Shown here one piece after another: positions 1 through 4,721 of a stretch of 5,159 nt of DNA. Location: positions 1 through 5,159 of the forward strand of contig JAOUHE010000120.1 of assembly GCA_029865285.1 (NCBI GenBank). Reading direction: 5' to 3'. The position numbers and the translations under genes were made by a program. Origin of the DNA: Chloroflexota bacterium. GTDB lineage: Bacteria; Chloroflexota; Limnocylindria; QHBO01. Every line of letters starts with the position of its first letter. The first letter of the stretch is position 1. Below the pieces are notes generated by a model. The model searched no databases, was not told where the DNA came from, and saw only the letters and a list, made by a program, of their open reading frames with translations.

Positions 1-429
1 AAGCCAATCGAGCCCCTCGGCGGGATACGGAGCCACGCCACCAATGGTCGCAGCACCCCGCACCCGCTCCGGCAGCAGGGCGGCGACCGCGAGCGCGTGT
101 GGTCCCCCGCCCGACCAGCCGATGACGTGGCAGCTCTCCGCACCCAGGTGATCCAGGACCGTTGCGGTGTCGGCCACCACGCTGGCGACGTTGCGCCCCT
201 CCAGCCGCGTGGAGCTGCCGTACCCCGGCCGGCTCCAACTCACCGTGCGCATCCCGCGCTCGGCGGCAGCCTCGACCACCGCGCGGTCAAGCCGGCCCGA
301 TCCCGGCGACCCGTGGAAGAAGACGAGCGTCCCGCCTCCATCGGGCCCGGCGACGTACAGGTCGAGGCTCCGCCCGTCGGGGGTACGGAGGTGGGTCGGC
401 TCGGTCATCGGGCTCATCGGTCCATTCAT
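1..429 (-). CDS. alpha/beta hydrolase, partial (C-terminus beyond window)
   Basis: Reading leftward from the ATG at 429-427, 143 codons stay open to the window edge. The protein has the N-terminal half of an alpha/beta-hydrolase fold. Residues 35-45 read LVFFHGSPGSG, the first core strand plus the HG oxyanion loop. Residues 67-71 (RPGYG) are the usual turn before helix A. Residues 102-109 (VIGWSGGG) are the nucleophile elbow, with Ser106 as the expected nucleophile. The catalytic Asp and His would lie in the missing C-terminal half. By family it hydrolyses a small ester, amide or epoxide-like substrate in the cytoplasm; the substrate cannot be told from sequence. There is no Shine-Dalgarno. 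A TATCCT box lies exactly seven bases upstream, so I take the first ATG and a leaderless transcript; in-frame ATGs at 417 and 408 are alternatives. The gene is divergent from the GYD gene at 515. Confidence 0.9.
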   Translation of the reverse strand, partial: MNGPMSPMTEPTHLRTPDGRSLDLYVAGPDGGGTLVFFHGSPGSGRLDRAVVEAAAERGMRTVSWSRPGYGSSTRLEGRNVASVVADTATVLDHLGAESCHVIGWSGGGPHALAVAALLPERVRGAATIGGVAPYPAEGLDWL

Positions 430-436
430 GTCGCGG

Positions 437-442
437 AGGATA
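437..442 (-). promoter_or_regulatory. -10 box of the hydrolase gene (leaderless)
   Basis: On the minus strand the hexamer TATCCT (TANNNT type) is followed by seven bases and then the ATG at 429. That spacing puts the transcription start on or next to the start codon, and no Shine-Dalgarno is present. No convincing -35 is visible. The same 7-base spacing is seen before the nuclease gene at 4044. Confidence 0.45.
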
Positions 443-458
443 CGCCCGCCTGGGGTGG

Positions 459-488
459 TCGGCACCCGTCACCGGATCGGCGTACCCT
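459..488 (+). promoter_or_regulatory. candidate promoter of the GYD/SnoaL operon
   Basis: TACCCT at 483-488 fits a TANNNT -10 box. TCGGCA at 459-464 matches four of six bases of TTGACA at an 18-base spacing. Transcription would start near 495, giving a leader of about 20 bases that holds the AGGAGG at 505-510. It sits back to back with the hydrolase promoter in an 85-base divergent intergenic region. This is inferred from pattern only. Confidence 0.3.
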
Positions 489-504
489 AACCGGACGCAC
501 GAAC

Positions 505-510
505 AGGAGG
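505..510 (+). promoter_or_regulatory. ribosome binding site of the GYD gene
   Basis: A perfect AGGAGG lies four bases before the ATG at 515 and fixes that start codon. It contrasts with the leaderless look of the divergent hydrolase gene. Confidence 0.8.
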
Positions 511-514
511 ACCC

Positions 515-838
515 ATGGCCAAGTACCTCGTCATCGGCAGTTACACCGCCGCCGGAGCGGCAGGCCTGCTGAAAGAGGGCGGCACCGCCCGGTTGGCAGC
601 CGGCAAGGCTGCAGTCGCGTCCGTAGGCGGCACGCTCGAAACGCTCTACTGGGGCTTCGGCTCCGATGACTTCTACGCCCTCGTCGACGTTCCCGACCAT
701 GCCGCGGCAACGGCCGCGAGCCTGAAGCTTTCCAGCTCAGGAGCGTTCTCGAGCCTTCGCAGCGTCCCGCTCATGACCGCCGAGGACCTCGACGCCGCTG
801 CAAAGCTGTCCCCCGCGTTCCGCGCGCCCGGCGCCTAG
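515..838 (+). CDS. GYD domain-containing protein
   Basis: This is a 107-residue cytoplasmic protein resembling the GYD family (PF08734), whose members are usually about 95-110 residues, so it looks complete. It opens with the family pattern KYLVIGSYTAAGAAGLLKEG (residues 3-22). A following helix contains the stretch AAVASVGGTLETLYWGFGSDD, and a strand then reads FYALVDVPD. The family folds as a small ferredoxin-like alpha/beta domain and has no established biochemical role. No catalytic residues can be named here. The start is set by the AGGAGG at 505-510. It is the first gene of a likely two-gene operon with the SnoaL-like gene, 30 bases downstream. GYD genes often sit beside small stress or hydrolase genes, but that gives no firm function. 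Confidence 0.9.
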   Translation: MAKYLVIGSYTAAGAAGLLKEGGTARLAAGKAAVASVGGTLETLYWGFGSDDFYALVDVPDHAAATAASLKLSSSGAFSSLRSVPLMTAEDLDAAAKLSPAFRAPGA

Positions 839-857
839 CGCCGACTCACGTACCCAC

Positions 858-863
858 AGGAGG
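858..863 (+). promoter_or_regulatory. ribosome binding site of the SnoaL-like gene
   Basis: AGGAGG followed by AACCT precedes the ATG at 869. It lies within the 30-base gap after the GYD stop codon, which supports co-transcription with independent strong initiation. Confidence 0.8.
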
Positions 864-868
864 AACCT

Positions 869-1252
869 ATGTCCGAGCATCCCAATGCCACCCTGGTCCG
901 CGAGCAGACCGCTGCCATGAAGAACGGCAACATGCAGGCCATGATCGACAGCCTGGCCGATGACGTCGTCTGGCACGAGATCGGCAGCGCCGAGCCCATC
1001 CATGGCAAGGCAGCCGTCGCCGCGCGCTGGTCCGGGATGGCCGATGCCGGCGGCTCGTTCAGCGTCGAGCTGCACGACGTGGTGGCCAATGACGATCACG
1101 CGATCGCCATGGTGACCGCCACCGCTTCAATGGGCGACCGCAGCTTCACCTATAAGACGGCGGAGATCTACCACATGCGCGACGGGAAGATCACCGAGCG
1201 CTGGGCGTTCTCCGACGACACCGCCGCGATCAACGCCTTCTTCGCCGGCTAG
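869..1252 (+). CDS. SnoaL-like / nuclear transport factor 2 family protein
   Basis: This 127-residue protein has the cone-shaped NTF2-like alpha+beta barrel layout. An N-terminal helix (residues 6-30, including LVREQTAAMKNGNMQAMIDS) is followed by LADDVVWHEIG, where the pocket strand begins. Then come the HGKAAVAARW segment, a central strand pair (VELHDVVANDDHAIAMVTATA) and the closing strands YKTAEIYHMRDGKITERWAF, which is the family signature ending. The length is typical and it looks complete. SnoaL-like proteins include isomerases, hydrolases and ligand-binding proteins. The pocket residues here (Trp and His near positions 36-37) do not identify a substrate. It follows the GYD gene by 30 bases with its own strong ribosome binding site, so the pair is probably one operon. 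The stop at 1250-1252 is followed by a converging pseudogene. Confidence 0.9.
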   Translation: MSEHPNATLVREQTAAMKNGNMQAMIDSLADDVVWHEIGSAEPIHGKAAVAARWSGMADAGGSFSVELHDVVANDDHAIAMVTATASMGDRSFTYKTAEIYHMRDGKITERWAFSDDTAAINAFFAG

Positions 1253-1284
1253 ACCCTCAAGAGGCCTGCTGGCCGCTCGGCATC

Positions 1285-1316
1285 GGTCGATCGGTCAGTA
1301 GGTCGATCGGTCAGTA
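1285..1316 (+). repeat. 16-bp tandem duplication, two perfect copies
   Basis: The unit GGTCGATCGGTCAGTA occurs at 1285-1300 and again at 1301-1316, followed by a further GGTC. The second copy overlaps the TGA stop and the last Tyr codon of the minus-strand PIN remnant, so the duplication repeats the 3' end of that gene. It looks like a slippage event and adds nothing to the protein because the TGA comes first. Confidence 0.9.
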
Positions 1317-1553
1317 GGTCAGGACCGGGATCCCCTGCCGCTCGAAATCGGGGCGGTTGCGAGTGATGACCGTGGCGTCCAGCTCCGCAGCGACCCCGGC
1401 GATCAGGGCGTCGCCGAGTCCCAGTTTGCCGCCCGCACGGTGACGCGCCAAGGCGAGACGCCGCTGCCCGGCGGGTGGCGGTGGGCGAGGTAACAACGTA
1501 CTCGAGTGGCTCGAGCAGGGCGCGCACGTGGTCCGGGCACACATGCCGGAAAT
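1311..1553 (-). pseudogene. PIN-domain (VapC-type) toxin remnant, truncated and frameshifted
   Basis: Two minus-strand frames together look like the middle and end of a PIN nuclease. From the element border one frame reads HFRHVCPDHVRALLEPLEYV followed by TSPTATRRAA. The homology then continues in another frame as LALARHRAGGKLGLGDALIA and ends TRNRPDFERQGIPVLTY before TGA at 1313-1311. GDALIAG and TRNxxDF are the third and fourth acidic/polar active-site motifs of VapC-type RNases, and both are intact. The N-terminal part with the first catalytic Asp is absent: the reading frame meets the 150-bp repeat at 1554. No antitoxin gene is found nearby. The frame change lies roughly at 1450-1490. A sequencing indel could explain the shift but not the missing N-terminus. 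The remnant is probably non-functional. Confidence 0.65.
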
Positions 1554-1703
1554 GTTCCGCCCCACGGATCTAACGATCAACCTTGGACCGATATGGCCCG
1601 ATTCAGTCCCTTTTCGGGCGAGATAGGGTCCGGTAGTTGCACCGGGCGGGAATCCTGACCCGAACCTGGCCGATGCGTGATCGTTGGATCCGCCCGGTGG
1701 AAC
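1554..1703 (+). mobile_element. 150-bp palindromic element, copy 1 (MITE- or REP-like, family unknown)
   Basis: The unit begins GTTCC and ends GGAAC. Its outer 26 bases at each end are imperfect inverted repeats (21 of 26 match), with core GGATC(T/C)AACGATCA. Inside is a second inverted-repeat arm: GGACC (1585-1589) and GCCCG (1596-1600) pair with CGGGC (1615-1619) and GGTCC (1627-1631). It aligns without gaps to copy 2 at 3855, with about 125 of 150 bases identical; the last 30 bases are the same in both. There is no target-site duplication at the ends and no transposase in the window. It truncates the PIN remnant on its left and lies 96 bases before the ATP-grasp start on its right. A non-autonomous transposon-like element fits best; a structured regulatory or RNA-forming repeat is the alternative. 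Confidence 0.7.
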
Positions 1704-1799
1704 GCGGTGCGTGAGGGGTGCGTAAGGAGCCCGCGCCCGGACGCGAACTCCACTCCCCACTTGCCCACGCCCCCTTCTCGCGGCACACTGCGCGGCTAT

Positions 1800-2963
1800 A
1801 TGAACTTCGTCTTCCTGTCGCCGCACTTCCCGCCGAACTGGTACCTCTTCGCAGCCGCGCTCCGCGACGAGGGCGCGACCGTGCTGGGCATCGCCGATCT
1901 CCCGGACCACGAGCTCCGGCCGGAACTCCGCGACGCACTCTCCGCCTATTACCGCGTCCACGACATGAACGACTACGACCAGCTGGTCCGGGCGCTTGGC
2001 CACTTCACCGCCCAGTACGGCAAGCTGGACCGCCTCGACTCCCTCAACGAATGGTGGCTCGAGGCTGAAGCCCGGCTGCGGACCGACTTCAACATCCCGG
2101 GGATCACGGCCGCGGAGATCGGGCGGATGAAGCGCAAGTCGGTCATGAAGCGTCTCTTCGCGCGCGCCGGCCTGACCCCCGGGGGCGGCCGCGTCTGCCG
2201 CTCGGCGCGGTCGGCCCGCGAGTACGCGGCGACCGTCGGCTACCCGCTGGTTGCCAAGCCGGACGCTGGCGTCGGGGCCGCGGCGACCTTCAAGCTGGAG
2301 AACGACGCCGACCTGGAGCGCTACCTGGCCGAGAAGCCGCCGGTCAACTACATCCTGGAGCAGTACCTGACCGGGACGCTGCTCACCTACGACGGCCTCG
2401 CGGACCGGCACGGCGAGGTCGCCTTCGACAGCAGCTTCTACTACAGCACCGGCGTGATGGAAGCGGTCAACGACAACACCGACATCTGGTACTGCATCAC
2501 GCGCAGCATCCCGCCCGACGTGGAGGCCGCCGGCCGGGCCATCGTGCGCACCTTCCGGATCCGGGAGCGCCCCTTCCATTTCGAGTTCTTCCGGCTCCCC
2601 GACGGCACCCTCGCCCCGCTGGAGATCAACGTCCGGCCGCCGGGTGGCATGACCACCGACATGTTCAACATCGCCAACGAGATCGATTTCTATCGGGCCT
2701 GGGCGAGCATGGTCGTCCACGGGCAGATCGACCAGGTGCCGAGCCGGGCGTTCGCCTGCGCCTACGTCGGGCGCAAGCATCGGTTTGCGTACGAGCTGAG
2801 CCACGAACAGGTGCTCGGCGCCTATGGCGACATGGTGGCCGCCCACACGCCGATCTCCGGCATCTTCGCGCCGGCCATCGGCGACTACGGGTACATCCTT
2901 CACGACCCCGATGAGGCCCGCGTCACGGCAGCCGCCCGGGCAATCCAGGCCAAGACCGCCTGA
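1800..2963 (+). CDS. ATP-grasp domain carboxylate-amine ligase-like protein
   Basis: This 387-residue cytoplasmic protein belongs to the ATP-grasp superfamily, which joins a carboxylate to an amine or thiol through an acyl-phosphate using ATP. An N-terminal Rossmann-like pre-ATP-grasp segment starts at once with MNFVFLSPHFPPNW. The ATP-grasp part follows: lysines 111-117 (KRKSVMK), YPLVAKPDAGVGA with Lys153 and a Gly-rich loop (148-160), and ILEQYLTG (185-192). The metal-binding strand pair is FHFEFF with Glu262 and LEINVRPPGG with Glu275 and Asn277. All key ATP and Mg ligands seem present. The substrates are not identifiable. I chose the ATG at 1800 because the fold starts there. The frame is open back to a GTG at 1677 inside the repeat, but that 41-residue stretch (rich in Pro and Arg) is unlike the family. 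No Shine-Dalgarno precedes 1800; a CACACT at 1784-1789 is a weak -10 candidate. The 96 bases between the repeat and the ATG hold nothing else recognisable. It is coupled to the esterase gene by a one-base overlap. Confidence 0.9.
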   Translation: MNFVFLSPHFPPNWYLFAAALRDEGATVLGIADLPDHELRPELRDALSAYYRVHDMNDYDQLVRALGHFTAQYGKLDRLDSLNEWWLEAEARLRTDFNIPGITAAEIGRMKRKSVMKRLFARAGLTPGGGRVCRSARSAREYAATVGYPLVAKPDAGVGAAATFKLENDADLERYLAEKPPVNYILEQYLTGTLLTYDGLADRHGEVAFDSSFYYSTGVMEAVNDNTDIWYCITRSIPPDVEAAGRAIVRTFRIRERPFHFEFFRLPDGTLAPLEINVRPPGGMTTDMFNIANEIDFYRAWASMVVHGQIDQVPSRAFACAYVGRKHRFAYELSHEQVLGAYGDMVAAHTPISGIFAPAIGDYGYILHDPDEARVTAAARAIQAKTA

Positions 2964-3715
2964 TGAAGACCGATACGCGCCTCGCCTTCTCCCCCGCCCT
3001 GGGCCACGACCTCGAGCATCGTCGCTATTCAGCGGACTCGGGTGTGGCCGATGGCGCCCAGCCGATCCTTGCCTTTCCTTCCATGAACGGGCGTGTGTGG
3101 GACTGGGAGAACTTCGGGATGGTGGAGTCGATCCGCCACCTGATCGATGCGGGACGGGTGACCCTGTACGTGACCGACGGGATCGACTGGCAGTCCTGGA
3201 CCGCGGAGGAGAAGCCGCCCGCGGAACGCGCGCTTCGCCACAACGACTTCGACCGCTACCTGGTCGACGAGCTGCTGCCGCTCATGCGAGCCGAGACCGG
3301 GCGTGCCACGGTGTGGGCGAGCGGCTGCTCGATGGGCGGCTTCCACTCGAGCAGCCTCTTCGTGCGACACCCCGAGCTGGTGGACGGGCTGCTCGTCATA
3401 TCGGGCGTGTACCGGCTGAGCCGGTTCATCGGGGAGTACCTGGATCCCTCGGTCGTGGCGGCCTCACCACTCGACTACCTTTCAGGCGCGGTCGACCCGG
3501 CGCGGCTTGCGCTGTACCGCCGGGCGCGGATCGCGCTGTGCGTGGGGCAGGGGGCGTGGGAGGACGAGATGGTCGAGGACACCCGCGCCATGGAAGCGGT
3601 GCTCGCGTCCTTTGGCATCCCCGCCGTGGCCGACTACTGGGGCCACGACGTGAACCACGACTGGCCGTGGTGGGCAAAGATGCTGCCCTACCACCTGGAG
3701 CGGCTGCTCGGCTGA
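2963..3715 (+). CDS. alpha/beta-hydrolase-fold esterase (putative esterase family)
   Basis: This 250-residue protein resembles the putative-esterase group (PF00756-type, esterase D/antigen 85-like fold). Residues 119-126 (ASGCSMGG) form the nucleophile elbow, with Ser123 the expected nucleophile. The C-terminal WGHDVNHDWPWWAKMLPYHL (226-245) carries the catalytic His, His228 or His232, and acidic residues near 200-203 (EDE) could supply the third triad member. The early LAFPSMNGRVWDWENFGM segment shapes the oxyanion side. There is no signal peptide, so it is cytoplasmic. The ATG overlaps the ligase stop as TGATG, a layout for translational re-initiation that implies matched output of the two proteins. 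By inference it may hydrolyse an ester or thioester of the metabolite handled by the ATP-grasp enzyme, or release its product. No substrate can be stated. The length looks complete. Confidence 0.88.
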   Translation: MKTDTRLAFSPALGHDLEHRRYSADSGVADGAQPILAFPSMNGRVWDWENFGMVESIRHLIDAGRVTLYVTDGIDWQSWTAEEKPPAERALRHNDFDRYLVDELLPLMRAETGRATVWASGCSMGGFHSSSLFVRHPELVDGLLVISGVYRLSRFIGEYLDPSVVAASPLDYLSGAVDPARLALYRRARIALCVGQGAWEDEMVEDTRAMEAVLASFGIPAVADYWGHDVNHDWPWWAKMLPYHLERLLG

Positions 3716-3717
3716 GT

Positions 3718-3741
3718 CGTGGCCGGTTTCCGCTGGCCACG
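3718..3741 (+). terminator. possible 3' hairpin after the esterase gene
   Basis: CGTGGCC at 3718-3724 can pair with GGCCACG at 3735-3741, giving a 7-bp stem with a 10-base loop, starting two bases after the esterase stop. There is no T-tract. The right arm is the first unit of the tandem repeat, so later units could pair with the left arm equally well. It may act as a weak terminator or be a by-product of the repeat. Confidence 0.3.
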
Positions 3742-3813
3742 TCCCGCTGGCCACGTCCCGCTGGCCACGTCCCGCTGGCCACGTCCCGCTGGCCACGTCC
3801 CGCTGGCCACGTC
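3730..3813 (+). repeat. minisatellite, six perfect copies of a 14-bp unit
   Basis: The unit CCGCTGGCCACGTC repeats six times with no mismatch at 3730-3743, 3744-3757, 3758-3771, 3772-3785, 3786-3799 and 3800-3813. Each unit holds the palindrome TGGCCA. It begins 14 bases after the esterase stop. The unit length is not a multiple of three and the array lies outside any recognisable gene, so it is not a coding repeat. Perfect identity suggests recent slippage or variable copy number. Confidence 0.95.
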
Positions 3814-3852
3814 TTGCTCGCCGGTCCCGCTCGCCGGTCCCGCTCGCCGGCC
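3814..3852 (+). repeat. second tandem array, three 13-bp units
   Basis: Directly after the 14-bp array come TTGCTCGCCGGTC, CCGCTCGCCGGTC and CCGCTCGCCGGCC. The unit resembles the 14-bp one (it shares CCGCT and a terminal TC), as if derived from it. The array stops two bases before the left end of the 150-bp element copy 2. Confidence 0.9.
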
Positions 3853-3854
3853 TT

Positions 3855-4004
3855 GTTCCACGGAGCGGATCTAACGATCAACCTTGGACCGATCCAGCCC
3901 GATTCAGCCCCTTTTCGGGCGAGATATGGTCCGGAAGTTGCCCCACCCGGGAATTTCGGCCTCTCCCTGACCGGTGCGTGATCGTTGGATCCGCCCGGTG
4001 GAAC
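3855..4004 (+). mobile_element. 150-bp palindromic element, copy 2
   Basis: This has the same length and orientation as the copy at 1554. It starts GTTCCACGGAGCGGATC and ends GGATCCGCCCGGTGGAAC. Its terminal 26 bases match as inverted repeats at 23 of 26 positions, better than in copy 1. The inner arm is kept: GGACC (3886-3890) and GCCCG (3897-3901) pair with CGGGC (3916-3920) and GGTCC (3928-3932). Differences from copy 1 cluster at element positions 6-11 and 91-120; positions 12-39 and 121-150 are nearly or fully identical. By hand count it is about 61% GC. No target duplication is visible. It ends 39 bases before the nuclease ATG, so it probably contributes to that gene's upstream region. 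Confidence 0.72.
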
Positions 4005-4030
4005 ACGAGGAGCGACGGAGGCCCCGGCCG

Positions 4031-4036
4031 CATACT
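4031..4036 (+). promoter_or_regulatory. -10 box of the nuclease gene (leaderless)
   Basis: CATACT is followed by seven bases and then the ATG at 4044, so transcription would begin at the start codon. GGAGG at 4016-4020 is 23 bases from the ATG, too far to serve as its ribosome binding site. No clear -35 is seen; it would fall at the edge of or just beyond the 150-bp element. Confidence 0.4.
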
Positions 4037-4043
4037 CGTCGGC

Positions 4044-4595
4044 ATGATCAGCAGGCATTCCCGTCGCGGGGCAACCCCCGTAGCGGCCGCGGCGGCCGCG
4101 GCACTGCTTGCCGCACTGGCGGCGTGCGCAGCGCCCGCCGCGCCGACGTCCTTCCCAGCTTCGGGCAGCGGCCTGGCGCCCACCGGACCGACGCAGGCCG
4201 CGACCCTCGTGTCGGTGACCGACGGCGACACGATTCGCGTCAAGATCGGCGGCGTCGAGTACCGGGTGCGTTACACCGGGATCGACACGACCGAGATCGG
4301 TGATACGCCCGAGCCGTTTTCCCTGGAGGCGCGCACCGCCAACAGCGAACTCCTCGGCGAACGGGAGATCATCCTGGAGAAGGACGTCTCGGAGACGGAC
4401 CGATTCGGGCGGCTGCTGCGCTACGTGTGGGTACGCGGCGACGGGGGCGGCTGGACCCTCGTCAACCTGGAGCTGCTGCGCGCCGGCCTGGCCCGCGTGG
4501 TGACGTTCCCGCCCGACGTGAAGTACCACGACTCGCTCTTCCGCCCCGCCGAGCGGGAAGCGCGCGAGGCCGGACTGGGAATCTGGGAGCCGTGA
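4044..4595 (+). CDS. thermonuclease (staphylococcal nuclease-like), lipoprotein
   Basis: This is a 183-residue secreted SNase-fold nuclease (PF00565 type), expected to cleave DNA and RNA with Ca2+ outside the cytoplasmic membrane. Residues 1-28 form a lipoprotein signal: basic MISRHSRRG, an Ala/Leu-rich core, and the lipobox LAAC with Cys28 as the lipidated residue. A Pro/Ala/Ser/Thr/Gly linker (29-52) follows. The SNase domain spans about 54-182. VTDGDTIRV gives metal ligands Asp60 and Asp62. RYTGIDTTE gives Arg76, Asp81 and Glu84, equivalent to Arg35, Asp40 and Glu43 of the S. aureus enzyme. TDRFGR gives Arg123, equivalent to Arg87. All catalytic positions are intact. The ending AREAGLGIWEP is typical. 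A GTG at 3978 inside the repeat is in frame but would bury the signal peptide, so 4044 is preferred. A role in nutrient scavenging from extracellular DNA is inferred from the family. Confidence 0.92.
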   Translation: MISRHSRRGATPVAAAAAAALLAALAACAAPAAPTSFPASGSGLAPTGPTQAATLVSVTDGDTIRVKIGGVEYRVRYTGIDTTEIGDTPEPFSLEARTANSELLGEREIILEKDVSETDRFGRLLRYVWVRGDGGGWTLVNLELLRAGLARVVTFPPDVKYHDSLFRPAEREAREAGLGIWEP

Positions 4596-4608
4596 CCAAG
4601 GCCCCTCT

Positions 4609-4638
4609 CAGGGCGCTCGCCTCCAGGGCGTTCGCCCC
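4609..4638 (+). repeat. 15-bp imperfect direct repeat with small hairpins in the nuclease/haem-protein gap
   Basis: CAGGGCGCTCGCCTC at 4609-4623 is followed at once by CAGGGCGTTCGCCCC at 4624-4638, with 13 of 15 bases alike. Each unit can form a tiny GC hairpin (GGGC loop GTTC stem GCCC in the second). It lies just after the nuclease stop and may act as a weak terminator, though no T-tract follows. Confidence 0.4.
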
Positions 4639-4721
4639 CGGGCGCGTGCCGTTTGGCCCTGTGCCGGCGACCCCCGGCGCGTCATCCTGCCTCGGTCAAC
4701 CATAGCCACGAGAATAAACCG

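Noticed and set aside
97..700. Overlapping 107-190-codon frames on both strands across the hydrolase/GYD divergent region
   Set aside because: They are Arg/Pro/Gly-rich, cross the divergent promoter region, and lie out of frame with the hydrolase and GYD genes, which carry clear family motifs.
1677..1799. GTG start giving a 428-residue ATP-grasp protein
   Set aside because: The extra 41 residues come from the repeat and a Pro/Arg-rich intergenic stretch; the fold begins at MNFVFLSPH from 1800.
1311..2903. A 530-codon open frame on the minus strand running across the ATP-grasp gene
   Set aside because: It is antisense to a clearly recognisable ATP-grasp protein and its composition is that of an antisense GC-rich frame. 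Only its last stretch, the PIN C-terminus at 1311 to about 1450, resembles a protein family.
3730..3852. Possible CRISPR array
   Set aside because: Units of 13-14 bp follow each other directly with no unique spacers, and there are no cas genes.
2824..3981. A 385-codon plus-strand frame spanning the ligase end, the esterase and the tandem repeats
   Set aside because: It is a different frame from the esterase, rich in Arg/Pro/Gly, and passes through the minisatellite. The esterase frame carries the motifs.
3978..4043. GTG start giving a longer nuclease
   Set aside because: It would place 22 repeat-derived residues before a well-formed lipoprotein signal peptide; the ATG at 4044 starts exactly at the basic n-region.
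3426..4529. A 367-codon open frame on the minus strand covering the esterase end, minisatellite, element and nuclease
   Set aside because: It runs antisense through two real genes and translates the tandem array into low-complexity repeats; no family resemblance.
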